Part shown: positions 1 through 11,750 of the stretch, one piece after another | Layout of the letters: every line of letters begins with the position of its first letter | Position numbering within the stretch: the stretch's first letter is position 1 | Origin: Platycnemis pennipes | Taxonomy: Eukaryota; Arthropoda; Insecta; Odonata; Platycnemididae | DNA: 64,000 bases | Assembly: GCA_933228895.1 (NCBI GenBank) | Contig: OW121850.1 | Location: 34,729,773 to 34,793,772, forward strand | Reading direction: 5' to 3' | The notes under the pieces: generated by a model | The model's input: the letters and a program-made list of their open reading frames with translations, nothing else | Told to the model about the DNA's origin: nothing | Database searches by the model: none | Translations under genes and position numbers: made by a program

Positions 1-44
1 GTATTCTGTTTTTATTTGTTAATATGCCAACAGATTTCCGTAAT

Positions 45-859
45 CAGGGTTTATATGAACCTGGAAAACCTGGAAAAGTCAGGGAAGATGAAAACGGCCA
101 TGGAAATCCTGGAAAAGTCAGGGAATTTTATGTGTGGTCAGGGAAAAATCAAAAAACATTCAAATTTCGGATTTTATTACCTGAAAATGTCAAGAAATCA
201 AAAATGCGCATAGGAGTAGAGGGTGGAGTGAAGGAGGGGACGACCAGCCTCAGGCTGGCTTCACTGTGGAGGCAGCCCAGGGGACCTATTCTGGTTCTTT
301 CTGGCTATAGCCTGCACAATTTGGTGAAAAGATTGGCGAAAGGTGTGCACATCTCATTTTCATTCGCTAGTGATTTTGCCAGGAATGCTGCGCTTTGTCC
401 CTCTGGTGACAAAAAAGTTATTCTCAATCAAATTTGTTTCACTTAGCCAAATTTGTGGAAGGATGAGAGAAAGAAAAAATCAAGATTGATTCAAAGAGCT
501 ACTTTAACATGGCATCATGTTTGAAGGAATAGCCAGGTTAGCCCTCTTTGCATATATTTTTCTGCAATATTTTTCCCTTTCTGAAGGCATATCAATGTAA
601 GTAATCATCATTTTTATTTAACTTAAAGTTGTTGATCTCTTATTACTGGAAGTTCATATGATTAATATGAAAATTAACCTAAAATTTTTCATAAGTTTAT
701 AGACTTCTCTGCTTCCTCACTACCACTTTTATCTCTATAAATGACCGAAATCTTGGAGTGGGGGAGAATCTTCAGGTGCTCAAAAGTCAGGGAAAATCAC
801 TAATAATGGTCTGGAAATCCTGGAAAATTCAGTGAAAATGAAAACCCCTATAAACCCTG
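45..859. mobile_element. MITE-like element with 5-bp target duplication
   Basis: The ends are inverted: CAGGGTTTATA on the left and TATAAACCCTG on the right. They are flanked by GTAAT at 40-44 and 860-864. Inside each end lies a similar stretch containing GGAAATCCTGGAAAA, in direct orientation (about 110 and 812). No transposase reading frame is visible. The element lies in a PTPN23 intron. The superfamily is not clear; a 5-bp duplication does not fit hAT (8 bp), pogo (TA) or piggyBac (TTAA). Confidence 0.6.
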
Positions 860-864
860 GTAAT

Positions 865-1640
865 AATAGGTTAATTACAGGTTGAAATTGTATATATTTC
901 TGCTATTATTTCATTTGGATGTTATTTTGAACAGATGCCATTTTTATAGCTGGATTATATGATCGTATGCAACTGTGATTACCGTGAGATGCTTCGAGAA
1001 AAAGATACATAGTAAAAGAGGCCTTGCATGGATGCACGACGCGATGATGATCGTGACGATATTAACACGTAATTTAATCAACTAATGAGAAAGACGTACT
1101 CGTAATTTAGGCGCAGCATTTCTATCAAAGAACGTGCATTCATGTTATGACAAAATGATGCAGACTCAAGGGCAAAAAAAATAATTTTTTGATAGAAATA
1201 ATTTTTTTCCTCACAAGCCTGCCCAAAATAGGGTTGCGTGGGATACACGAGGGCACGGCTTACAGGAGTAAATACGGTAATTGTTTTTACCGATAATAGT
1301 TCATCATCCACAAAACATTGCACTAATCCCTTCCTGAGTGATGGTTCTTAATGAATTAAAATTTTAAATATCATTTATGTCTTCTGCTGTGAGATTCCTC
1401 TTGCTATCATCGGTTTGGTAATAAATATTGACATACCCTCCTGTGTTGATTTACACTACCTCTTTAGTGAAATGCCTTTAGCATTTCGTGCACATAGACT
1501 AGAATAGAATAACATTAGAAATCCATATGTCATACAGGTTTCACTTGCTTCAAGGAATTTAAAATGCGATAATCTTACAATAACTGAAGAATTATGTTGT
1601 ACCACTCCTATTCAATATTTTCGATGCAAAGTGTAAGAAA
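865..1640. other. intron sequence, nothing recognised
   Basis: AT-rich PTPN23 intron. I see no exon, RNA gene or bounded repeat here. Confidence 0.6.
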
Positions 1641-2183
1641 TAGGGATGGGCAACTCGAATAGTCGAATACTCGAATACCATGAATAATGGACTATTCGTG
1701 ATATTCAATATTCGAGGAAGAAATTAAAATGTTGCCTCGAATATATGATTTTGAAATTTTGGCGGTAATTGGCATTAACTCTACCTTTACTGAGATCTAG
1801 GTTTGGTTATTGATGATATTGTTTATATTTTCACTAAAATTCAGTCAAATGATTTCACAAGTTTGAATTACTGAAACTCATCATACTAGGTTACCGAAAA
1901 TAAACATAGAGAATTGTTTCAGTTTGTTTTAGTTGAACAGGCAATTGAGTTGTCGTACCAGTCGAACTCCATCGATGTCTTTAAATATATGTATGCGCGG
2001 AATGAAATAATTCAATAGATAGAAAAAAATAGTTCCCTATAGTGGGGATTTCGTATCATCCGTATTCGTTTCATGTGGGAAATTTAACGTTTGCAAGCAT
2101 AGGAAAGTCCAAGGGACCGAGAACTTACCTCGTTATGGGCGGGATTTCGTTGCATGCGTGATCGTTATAAACGAGTTTTACTG
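1641..2183. mobile_element. hAT-like left end and a pogo-like right end
   Basis: At 1641 the sequence TAGGGATGGGC followed by iterated CGAATA motifs resembles the terminal repeat of a hAT transposon. At about 2160-2183 the sequence ending GTTTTACTG, followed by TA, resembles the right end of a pogo/Tigger element. The partner end of neither could be found, so these may be two broken insertions rather than one element. Confidence 0.35.
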
Positions 2184-4173
2184 TAGTTCAAACCTTGATA
2201 TCAGTAGGCCACTTGAAGTTCTATTTTTAAATATTTTAAACCCTCTCCCTGATTATTCTCTCCAGCTATATTTATAAAGCCGCTGTCTCTATTTACATAT
2301 GCTTATCCGTGTGAAGAAGTGACAGAAGTTTATTGGAAACATGAGTTTCCAGATCAAAGCCCTTATCCTATGAGACTCCCTATAACAAGTTTATTGTAAT
2401 TGAAAATGTTGCCGCCTGCACTTAAAATCAGAGATATGCCTGTCGGCATGCCAAGCATGAATTCATCACCTAATTAATTTTAAATGTCCTCAAGCTAAAT
2501 ACCAACAAATCCACTTCCTACCATTTATCTCACACAAAATCAGCATCACAAACCCTTATTACACCTTATTCCTTATATTTAGAGACATTTGTGTGAGGAA
2601 AATTTCAAAGTATGAGAGCATGTCACGAGCCCATTCTTATGCTTTGCACAAGAAAATGGAAAAATTCTAATTTTAACATCACTAACCACATGAAGTAGAC
2701 ATTGGGGGTGATAAAAATGACGAATATACTTGAATTTATGTTGGTAAATGCTAAAATCTACAGAAAACTTACAGAAAAGGAAAGAACACTCCACACCAAA
2801 GCAGAGCTAATATTTTGCAATTTTTGCACGAATTTTGACATCACAGACAGTGCTTATGTCACAGTGTACCTCGGTATAAGTCACTCAACCTTAGCAACTT
2901 TATTGTGTGACACATTTTCACTTGATTCTCTCAAAGTGAACTTTTTAGTGAGGTATGTTCACTTATATATCCCATGAATGGTCACTTGCACAACTCATGG
3001 TGAAAACGCTTTAATAAATAAAGAGATGGAGGAAGCCTTAAATTTCTGACAAATAATTCATGGGAAACTAATGGAATTTCTTCCATTCCAAAAAAATATA
3101 TAGTTAGAATATTTAATTACAGAAAATCTGTGATTATAAACAGGAAAATCTCTTATAATGAAGTATGTTATCGATCACTATATTTTTATTTCGTTAAACG
3201 ACCAAACTACTCCAGAACAATTTTCCATTTCTACATAAACTAGAAAATGTCAGTCAATTGTTCTCCAAGTGTGCGAGAGAAAACGAAGAAGAGAGCATCC
3301 AAAATGACCTGGCAACTCAGCGGCATGATGTCAATACCAAGATATTAGGCACCGTCTATAATGCATAATTGTTATGATTTGACTACACACTTATTTCAAG
3401 AACCCAGAAAAATAGCTTTCGCGACCATTTCAGTACCTTCTCCATTTAAGGTAGGCACTTGCATAGTTCCAGCCAGAAAAGTAGTATTCTTCACAATCAC
3501 CTGGTGGTTGTGGTGAGCACTCTTGATAATCAGAGAATTCACCTTTGTCATTGGTATTGTTTCCTTAGTTTTATTCATTGACAAAGTAAAATTTATCAAC
3601 ATTGCTTTCATCAAGAATTTCCTCAGCAGTTCTGGTAAACCTTTCCATACCCTAAAGCATTGAGATTTCAGGGATTAGAACTAAGAATGACTATCCTGTG
3701 ATGGAAGTGGCTCCCAATTATATGTACCCTGTCATGTTAGTTAGTTAGTTCTGGAAAGTTATGGCATAGCGAAGGACCAAAAAATAGTACATAAACATTT
3801 GTACCCTGTGCACCCTTGTAAAATATGCACCTTTTTTTGAGCAATAATTAACTCATGGGAAAACAAATCTACTTTCCTCAAATATAAATAAAAACTGTAA
3901 ATGTTTGGCTTAAATGAAATCATGTATTAAGAAATGTATTTTACTTTGGTTACTTTGTGATTTATTGGCACCAAAAATGGCTGAGGACTATCAAATATCA
4001 GATGCAGTATGGTCCACTGAAAAACTCCTTGCATCCTGTCATGGATAAAATCGCATGCAATCGAAACCAATAAACTTAAGATTAACACACATCACTGCAA
4101 TAGTAGACATCATTCTATGTACCTTTCATCTCTGTCACACCCACTATTGACCTACACTTGCTTACAAAATCCT
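2184..4173. other. intron sequence, nothing recognised
   Basis: AT-rich PTPN23 intron. There is a short TTAG run near 3737. No coding exon was recognised; short open frames here show no family resemblance. Confidence 0.55.
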
Positions 4174-4223
4174 GCTATTGTGCATATTAGTATATCACTC
4201 CGTTAAGGGTTTTGCAGCTAGTT
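4174..4223 (+). repeat. fragment of the flank of the tRNA-foldback repeat
   Basis: This stretch (GCTATTGTGCAT ... CCGTTAAGG ... GCAGCTAGTT) matches with changes the sequence directly right of the foldback element at 11924-11973. The flank therefore belongs to a larger dispersed repeat. Confidence 0.5.
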
Positions 4224-4350
4224 TTTTATAATCCTTGAATTTGTTCCATAATTATTAATCTTGTACAACCTGACAACATTAAGTTTCATGCACATGTGTA
4301 GAAATTTTAGATTGTTTTTTGATGTCATCATATTCTTAAATTTGTTGAAG

Positions 4351-4553
4351 GTTAATCTTGTTGAGCAAAATCTTGCGGCTCAGGAGCGAATTCTAGCTGC
4401 TGTGACTGATGTATATGCTAACCAAGCTGCTACAAGGAGGGCACTTGCAGATGTTGCGCAACAGAGGGAGGCTACTATCAATGCCCTTTGTGCTTCTTAT
4501 GATGCATACGAGGATCTATTAGCTAAAGCTGCTAAGGGATTAGAGTTTTACAG
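4351..4553 (+). CDS. PTPN23: PTPN23/HD-PTP exon: end of the V domain
   Basis: This is the first PTPN23 exon visible; the Bro1 domain and the start codon lie left of the window. It encodes 67 residues and two bases of the next codon. They match the end of the Bro1-V coiled-coil arm of HD-PTP: a run of helical heptads followed by SYDAYEDLLAKAAKGLEFYR. The V domain of the human protein is where it binds the ESCRT-I subunit UBAP1. The acceptor is TTGAAG before 4351 and the donor is AG|GTGCAG. Phase 2 is completed by the first base of the exon at 6757. The identification rests on this exon and the downstream PTP exons together. Confidence 0.88.
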
Positions 4554-4892
4554 GTGCAGTATTGATGTTCTGAGTAGTCTATTTATTTTTATCATGTTGA
4601 TGTTTCACAAAGTGTCCTCGCATTCCATCTAAGTTATGGCCTATTTTGTTTGCCTCTCCTTTCCTACCTGTCTGTTTCTGACAAAGTTCATCACTAGTGA
4701 AGATCACTAAGCAGTTTCAATACTATTCGATTATAAGTGAAGTTAAGTGTGCTCTTAATTTTCAATGCATTAAGGAGATTTAACTGTAAATCCAAATTTC
4801 TTAACACTCCTGCCGTTTTTCAGTATTACTATCATTTGAAAACTAAGGGCCAGTTCTATCATGTCTGGTGAAAATTTTTTAAAGGTTAAAAT
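4554..4892. other. intron sequence, nothing recognised
   Basis: Intron between the V-domain exon and the hAT element. The last eight bases (GTTAAAAT, 4885-4892) are the hAT target duplication. Confidence 0.6.
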
Positions 4893-6305
4893 TAGTGATG
4901 GGGCGAATCCAAAATTTGATCGAATCCAAATCCTGTTTTTTTTTTATCAAATCCAAATCCTGAATCCACAACTCAAATCCTAATCCTCCTCAATGTCATT
5001 AAATTCAAATCTTCCTTTTATCTGTAAATTGTTAAATAATGCTTCCTTTCTCGTGAATTCTCTAATTAAATCCAATCAAAGCTGAATCTTATTTCTTAAA
5101 GTAAATAATAAATGAATAATGGCCATATAGTACCCACTCAGTGAAATTAAGGACATGTTTGAGGGAAAATATAAAGAATGGGTAAATTCAAAAGTAAGTC
5201 AAAGTTTAATTTTTCTTAAATAAAATTGAAAACTCAATGAAAACAGATTACAAGTTTTTGTTTAGAAAATGCAGCATTTTTACTCTGTCAGGATCTAATC
5301 GATTTCCTTTTTTATCAACCGAATTTCCAGCAGTACTGAAGGCTCTTTCTGAAAATGCTGTTGCTGGAAGAATGCAGAGGAACTTTTTTGATAGAATTTT
5401 CAAATTGGGGAATTACAAAGAATTCATTTGTGGACAAGAATTATCAGCTTACAATATGCTGCGTAAACATTTCGTACCATGGTATTTACAATTTAAATTC
5501 TAAAAATGAGCAATTACAGTAAGTCCTCGACTTACGCGGATCCAAGTTACATGGATCCGGAGTTACGCGGATGTACAGTTAGGCTGGTGACATGCTAGCG
5601 TTTCTCTGCATTTCTGTTGCCGTGACAGATTCAACTGTGTGACAACCCATTACTCATTGCCAAGCACGCAAGAGTTGATGCCAAACTACAGGAGTTTGGA
5701 ATGCCAACTCTAGCTTAATACATTACATAGTTCAATAGGTGATATTGGATGATGATAGATAGATGATGCCTGTTGTCCATTACAGCAAAAAAAAGAAGAT
5801 TTGGGTAATTATACTTATTTTTATGGAGTAGATAATTAACTACACGTTGACTTATGCATGAAGGTCAAACTATGCCGAAAAAAGATGTTGATGCCTGATC
5901 ACATCAGACTTTTTCACAATATAACACAAATAAACACACCTATCAAACTATGTAATGTTTTAGAGTTGGCAAACACCCGTAGTTTGGCATCAACTCTTGC
6001 ACGCTTGGCAATGAGTCACGGTCGTCATACGGTTGAATCTGTCGCGGCAACAGAAACAAGGAAAAACGCAAGCTGTCACCGGCTTAACTGAACATCCGTG
6101 TAACCCCGGATCGGTGTAATCAGATCCACGTAAGTAGAGTACTTACTGTAGTTCTCCGCCACTGGTACATAGAATCCGCACGACTGGTATTCAAATCTTT
6201 AATCCAAAGATGCGTTCGAATCTTTTAACCATAGATTCGATCGAATCTTGAATCCATGGATTCAGTAGCATTCGACCGAATCTTCGAATCCCTGCCCCGA
6301 CCTTA
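4893..6305. mobile_element. non-autonomous hAT element
   Basis: The terminal inverted repeats are TAGTGATGGGGCGAATCC on the left and the complement of TAAGGTCGGGGCAGGGATTC on the right. An exact 8-bp duplication, GTTAAAAT, lies at 4885-4892 and 6306-6313, as expected for hAT. The subterminal regions carry many copies of the motif GAATC. No transposase domain was recognised. A pogo-type foldback element is inserted inside at 5517-6148. Confidence 0.8.
5517..6148. mobile_element. pogo/Tigger-type foldback MITE nested in the hAT element
   Basis: The element begins CAGTAAGTCCTCGACTTACG and ends GTAGAGTACTTACTG, with TA on both sides (5515-5516 and 6149-6150). Long inverted arms extend inward: the left arm near 5690 and the right arm near 5970 share the complementary run around GTTTGGCATCAACTCTTG. 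The middle is AT-rich and noncoding. A solo right end of the same family lies at 40548-40608. Confidence 0.78.
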
Positions 6306-6756
6306 GTTAAAATACAACCAAGTTATAATACATTGTTTATATTTGTGTCAACTGCTCCTTTGTCTAATGTAGTTCATGTAACCAGAATTTTTGACAAACA
6401 CCAAAGAAATGTAATGTGCACATGAACTGATGGTTAACACTAACAGGACGTTATAAAAATGTGCCTGTATGTACTGGAACTTTTTTGTGTAATAATGGCG
6501 CAACCTATTCAGGTATTTGGTTGTTCACTGTCTTTAGACTTTTTCCCCCGGATGATAGCTTATCATGTTCTGATCATTGCACATGGTGATTGAATATCAT
6601 ATTATCCAATTGAATCTTTGTAGTCCATTCAGTCTTAAAAGTCTTGGCATCTCCCCACTCTGAAAGAATGTATTTTTAAATTAAAATTTTCAGGTAACAT
6701 TTTAGACTTATTTGTTTACTTTTCTCTTTCATTCTTGGTATCTACCTACTCTCCAG
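6306..6756. other. intron sequence up to the acceptor of the large exon
   Basis: No repeat or gene recognised. It ends in a pyrimidine-rich tract and the acceptor CTCTCCAG. Confidence 0.6.
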
Positions 6757-9130
6757 ACGGTTGGAGGCATCAGTTTCCAAGCTTTTGCAAAGAGTTAAGA
6801 GTGTGTGCAAAGTGCAGCAGGAAGAGAGGGAACAGAGAAGTGGTAGTAGTAGAAGTAGGCAGATGGCATCCAAAATGAAATCAGTATCCCCTGCCAAAGG
6901 AGATGAGGATGATGATGATACCAATTCCTCTGACTATGATGAGAAGCCATCAGGACCAAAGCTAAAGGATTACCTACAAGCTGGAAAGGCATATGGTGTA
7001 GGTGCATACCCGTCTGCTCAGCCACTCAATACATATTATTCTGCAAATGTTGGCTATGTCCCAACTGGTGTTCCATCTGGTGCTCCCTCTGAGTCTTCAT
7101 TAGGTTCTGCCACATGGAATCTTCCTGTGAGGCCTAATCCTCTTGGCTCTGAGGGTAAACCTGAACTCCAGGCTTGTGCACCACCTGCTCCGGAAACTCA
7201 TCAAACTCCCTCTCAAATGCCAAGCTATTGCCAGCAAGAGTACTTACCTTCCATGCTCTACACTGATCCTGGTACTTCTTCAGCTTCATCGTATCCCCAA
7301 GTGCCTAATAACCATGTATATCAGCAGCCCCCTTCCCTCAATAGTTCTTCTTATTCTGGGCATCCAGGATATGGGTATAACCCTATAACTGGCCAGTACC
7401 AATACAGTAGTGGGTATCAGACTTCTTTGGGAGGATCATATCCTGTTAGCCAATCAATAACTCCTAGTTTGTTACCACCTGCTTCAGTAGCTTCTGCTCC
7501 ATCTCCAAGTATGCCTCCACCCACAACCCAGGCAAGTAGATCCTCTACCTGGAATCCCCAATCATCACTGCCTTCATCAAGCTCATATATGCGTCAGGGC
7601 TACCGAGAGGCTGCATATGGAGATATTCATAGTGGAAAGACAGTCCCTGCCAATGTGCCATCAAACATGGTGCTACAGCAACCAACCATTCCATCCACTG
7701 TTCCATATGGCTCGACTTACTTGACTGGAGATGATGTCTATCTCAGATATGCTCCAACATCCATGGAGCATTCCCAGTACACAAGTGCTGGTACTTATGG
7801 GACCAATCAAACAAACTCTGGACAAAACAATGGAGTCCAAGGTATTTCTCAAAATGCTACTAATGCTCCAAGGACTGAGGCCTATACCAATGTAAATCCT
7901 GCCCAAGACCCTTATGGCTACTATGGAGCATCTCAAACAGGAGTTCGTCCTCCTCTGGAAGGCAGCATTGGTGGGGGCTCTACAAATTGTGTCCCAAAAG
8001 GGGAGCCTGTGATCGAAAGGGGACCTTATTATCAATCAACATACATGCAAGCTCGCATGCCATCATCCATTCCTGAAACAACGTACAGCCAACAGCAACT
8101 AGGAGAAACAGGGCAGTCTATTTACCCAGATCCATCTTTGGGACAGTACTATGCACATAGCCCGATCATTCATCATGCTGCATCTACATTACCTCAAACT
8201 CCCCCGGCAACATCACCCTATGGCAATGTGCTTTCGGCAGTTTCCCCAATGGCAGTTAGTACCCAGTCATCTGCACCTTCCTCTGTCTCTGGACCTTATT
8301 CCATGATGAATACTCAGCAGGCAATGAATACAACATCAACTGGTGCTGTTCCTTCTCCTCATTCCCAATTGCCACCATCGGGAATTCCTAGTGTAACTCA
8401 GTTGTCACAATCAGGAATTCCAAATGTGACTCACTTGCCGCATTCTGGAATGCCAAATGTGAATCAATTGCCTCAATCAGGTATTCCAAATGTTAATCAA
8501 ATGCTGCAGTCAGGAATTCCTAATGTTAATCAATTGCCACAACCAGGAATTCCAAATGTGACTCAGTTGCCACAGTCTGGATTTCCTAATGTGAATCAAT
8601 TACCACAATCTGGAATTCCTAATGTGACTCAAATACAACCGTCAGCAATTCCAAATGTGACTCAGTTGCCACAATCAGGAATCCCAAGCGTGACACATTT
8701 ACCTGGCTCAGCTATCCCTACTGCCCAACCCCTTCCAGTTCCGTATACGGTGGAACCCCAACTTAATGTTCCAGCTTTGTCTCCGTATCATGTTCAAAGT
8801 CAGGTCAATACAGTTCCTAATCCAGTGCCTCAAGCAGCCTCAATGTCTGTTCCAGCTCAAGTTAAGAGTACTGCAGCTACTGCCTTACCTTCATCTAATG
8901 TGGACCTCCTTGCAGGCCTTGATTTTTCTGCTTCTGTTGCTTCAAACCTCCCACCTCCACCTCTTATACCCCAAACAAAGGCTAAGATGCCAGAAATCAG
9001 CCAACCAAAGGAAATTTCGACAACAACTTCTGTTCCTGGAATAACAAGTATATCATCATCAAGTGGTGAGCCAACACCTCATGCATCTCCTGCTCGCAGC
9101 CAGCTAGATACTTCTGAAAAAGTCAGACGG
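6757..9130 (+). CDS. PTPN23: PTPN23/HD-PTP large exon: end of V domain, linker and proline-rich region
   Basis: The exon encodes about 790 residues. The first 30 finish the V-domain helix (KLLQRVKSVCKVQQEERE), a strongly conserved piece of HD-PTP. A short acidic stretch (GDEDDDDTNSSDYDE) follows, then a long low-complexity region rich in Pro, Ser, Gln and Tyr. In the family this segment separates Bro1-V from the PTP-like domain and carries binding sites for ESCRT and endocytic partners. I see no clear P(S/T)AP motif, the usual TSG101 ligand. Ten 11-residue repeats lie at 8381-8710. The exon ends SEKVRR|GTGAGT in phase 0 and joins the exon at 17336. With the 1402 residues seen here plus the missing Bro1 half, the protein would be longer than the human one (about 1,640 residues). 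Confidence 0.92.
8381..8710 (+). repeat. ten 33-bp tandem repeats inside the PTPN23 coding exon
   Basis: Ten consecutive in-frame 33-bp units encode versions of GIPNV(T/N)QLPQS. The units start at 8381, 8414, 8447, 8480, 8513, 8546, 8579, 8612, 8645 and 8678, and a degenerate eleventh starts at 8711. Most differences keep the Gly-Ile-Pro and Gln-Leu-Pro-Gln cores. All copies keep the exact length, so the reading frame has been maintained. Confidence 0.93.
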
Positions 9131-9807
9131 GTGAGTACCTTAATTTATGATATTTCTGCATTGAATGTCATTGATAAATGGGGGTGAATAGCTGAAGGTG
9201 AAGACACATAGAGCAGTGAATCAAAGATGTTTAATCCTTTGGCCAAGTCAAATCTATCTCATTTTGAGTGCTCTTGATGATTTTGAGATTTCTTTTCACC
9301 TCACACTTTGATTTCCATAGTTTGTTATTTTGTTATTGTGTTGTATTCTTGTACAGCCTTGTACAGTTTAAAAAATATCCTACTGCCTCTGAAGCAAATT
9401 TTTCTAATACCCGAGTGAAAGGAGATTTGGTAATGCTGCAACATGATCTCTTGGTGTAGGAGGAGGGTTTATTGCCCAGATTAGGAAGATCCTTCTGTCT
9501 TTGCCTCGCAGTGAGGGGAACCCTTCCCTTGATGGATTATTATTGCATATGGGTGGGGATGTGCCTCATGAGCTTTTAAGTCTGGCCTGGGCAAGCCTCC
9601 TTGTTCATAAGTGGTGCTAGAAGGTGATTCACCTGAAGATGAACTATGTTTAGTCTCTTTAGTCTATGACTTGGGAGAATAGGCATGACCTTTCAGCTTT
9701 GCAAATTACACTTACTTAATCATTAACTCATCTGAAAATACTGAACATTTTGAGATATGCCACTTCATAGGTCCACAAAAACTGGATGATTTTCCAAGAG
9801 TAATAAT
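9131..9807. other. intron sequence, nothing recognised
   Basis: PTPN23 intron directly after the large exon. No bounded repeat or gene seen. Confidence 0.55.
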
Positions 9808-10402
9808 TAGAGATGAGTCGATATCAAAATTTATCGATACTGATTCCTGGAAAATTAATTCTTGATTCTCGATACAGACTTCATCAACCTATACATATAC
9901 ATTTTTTTCACCTAGTTTTCCTATTCGTTATTATTAAATATTCCATGAAATCTAAAAATACAATTTTACGAAACAAAAATTTGAATATACTATTTACTTT
10001 GGGAAAAAAACTTGATAATAAAATAGTTTTATATTTTTTACATGAGCATGTTTAATAACAAATGCCATGTTTAATATCAAAACATGTTTGGTATCAGATA
10101 AAAAGTCATACCAGATTCAAATTAATATGACTGACATGTCATAAGTTGAATTTTAATATGATTAATAATTAGTTATAAGAGTAAGAAAAACACTAACTTA
10201 AATTATAATTCAAACTTTCAACATTTAGAAATAAGAATAAAAGGTCATGACACAAACCTTTTAGCCTACTTTAGGTTTTTGTTAAAAAAACCAACATTTT
10301 TAGCCTCTCTTGATCAAGGCAATTTTGTTTCTGGTCACAAATGTTTCCTGCTGTGCTTAATGTTTCTTGTTTCGAGAAACTCTCATGTTTTGTTCGATCA
10401 AG
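9808..10402 (+). repeat. hAT-like dispersed repeat, copy 1
   Basis: It starts TAGAGATGAGTCGATA, a hAT-like terminus, and is similar along about 560 bases to 12623-13182. Shared blocks include the run around ATTTTTAGCCTCTCTTGATC near 10300. The right terminus is not defined in either copy, and no 8-bp duplication could be assigned. No transposase is visible. Confidence 0.6.
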
Positions 10403-10739
10403 TAAGAATCGAACAAGCGAACGGCAGAACACTAGCTCACTGCATTTTTAAAAACTTCATTGTCATCGGTTCATGCGAGTCTGGCGAATGTAGGCAACCT
10501 ACGTGACATTATGCTTCATTTTTTTCCCACGCATCGGGACCTGTGGAGGAGAAAAAAAAGCTAAGACATGTATTTCTTTATTTTGCTCTAGTAGCATGGA
10601 AATATTTTCATCTCATTTCGTGACCCACGTTACAAATCCTCTCCTTGTCAGTATTATGTTTGTCTCAATTCTCCAACTTCATGACAGTGGCATCAGTGAA
10701 CTTTCTACGGATACATATTAATGAATTGTATTCCGATTT

Positions 10740-11410
10740 GAGTAAATTCTATTCTTATTATGTAGTATAGATTTAGCCTTCTTAAACCAGGTACTTGTCG
10801 CTTGGTTGCATATATTTAAACTTTATTGTATACTGTATATTTGACGTATAACTATTTTACAATATACTTTTAGTTTTCCGAATACAAACCTACTTGCTAT
10901 GGGAGTAGTGTAAAAGTAAGGTCGTATGATTTTGCCTAATGAAATGGATGATCTAGATTCAAGAATTAGTTGTGATACCTCTTTTAGTAACTACCTTTCA
11001 GTATCTTAGAGTAAATTCTATTCTTATTACCTAGTGCAGATTTAGCCTACCTAAACCTGGCACTTGTTGCTCGGCTGCATATATTCACACCTTCTACTGT
11101 AAATTTGAACTATAACCGTTTTACAGTTTTTTTCATCTTGCTACTTTTATTTTTTCATTTAAGTTTTTTATCACTTTGTTGTGTCTCCAAAGACAACAGT
11201 TTTGAAAGCGGTTCGCTTTGGAAAATGGTATAAATCAATAAAATATTCACCTTTTGAACCCCGCAGAAACTTTCATTTAAATACCTACTTTTAGCTTTAC
11301 CGAATGAAAACCTATTTGATCTGGGAGTAACATGAAAAGTAGGTCCGTATGATATTTCTGAATGAAATGGCTGATCTAGATTCAAGAATTAGCTGCGATA
11401 CCTCTTTTTG
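10740..11410 (+). repeat. local duplications inside the intron
   Basis: The block at 10740-10850 recurs at about 11010-11120, and the block at 10868-10985 recurs at about 11287-11403. Both pairs are in direct orientation with many substitutions. They are old local duplications and no coding potential is apparent. Confidence 0.6.
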
Positions 11411-11750
11411 TACCTTTCAAGATCTTCGTGAAAAGGACAATGCTGGTTACGGCATTGCTTTTGGACTTTTTTAGCATCATTGCAATGGCGTCAAATCCCA
11501 CGGATACGTAATGAGACATTATGCTCCTTTGGGATTTAAATTTTAATCCCTGGGTTTTCTTAAACTATCTCAAATCTCGAGCTATCTTCATCGACGACCA
11601 TTTCAAAAGTGTTCCATCTCTTCTCTTCATGTCCCAAGTCAGTTCAAATGCCTAAACCGGTGAAGAAAAAAAACATTCACAATTTGAACACCGCTGAAGC
11701 ATTCATTCAAATGCTCATAATTTTAACTGAATGCAAACCTACAATAGCAG

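Noticed and set aside
24..446. Open frames at the left edge as possible PTPN23 exons
   Set aside because: They lie across the MITE at 45-859 and translate its repeated GGAAAA/CTGGAAA blocks; no Bro1 or V-domain resemblance.
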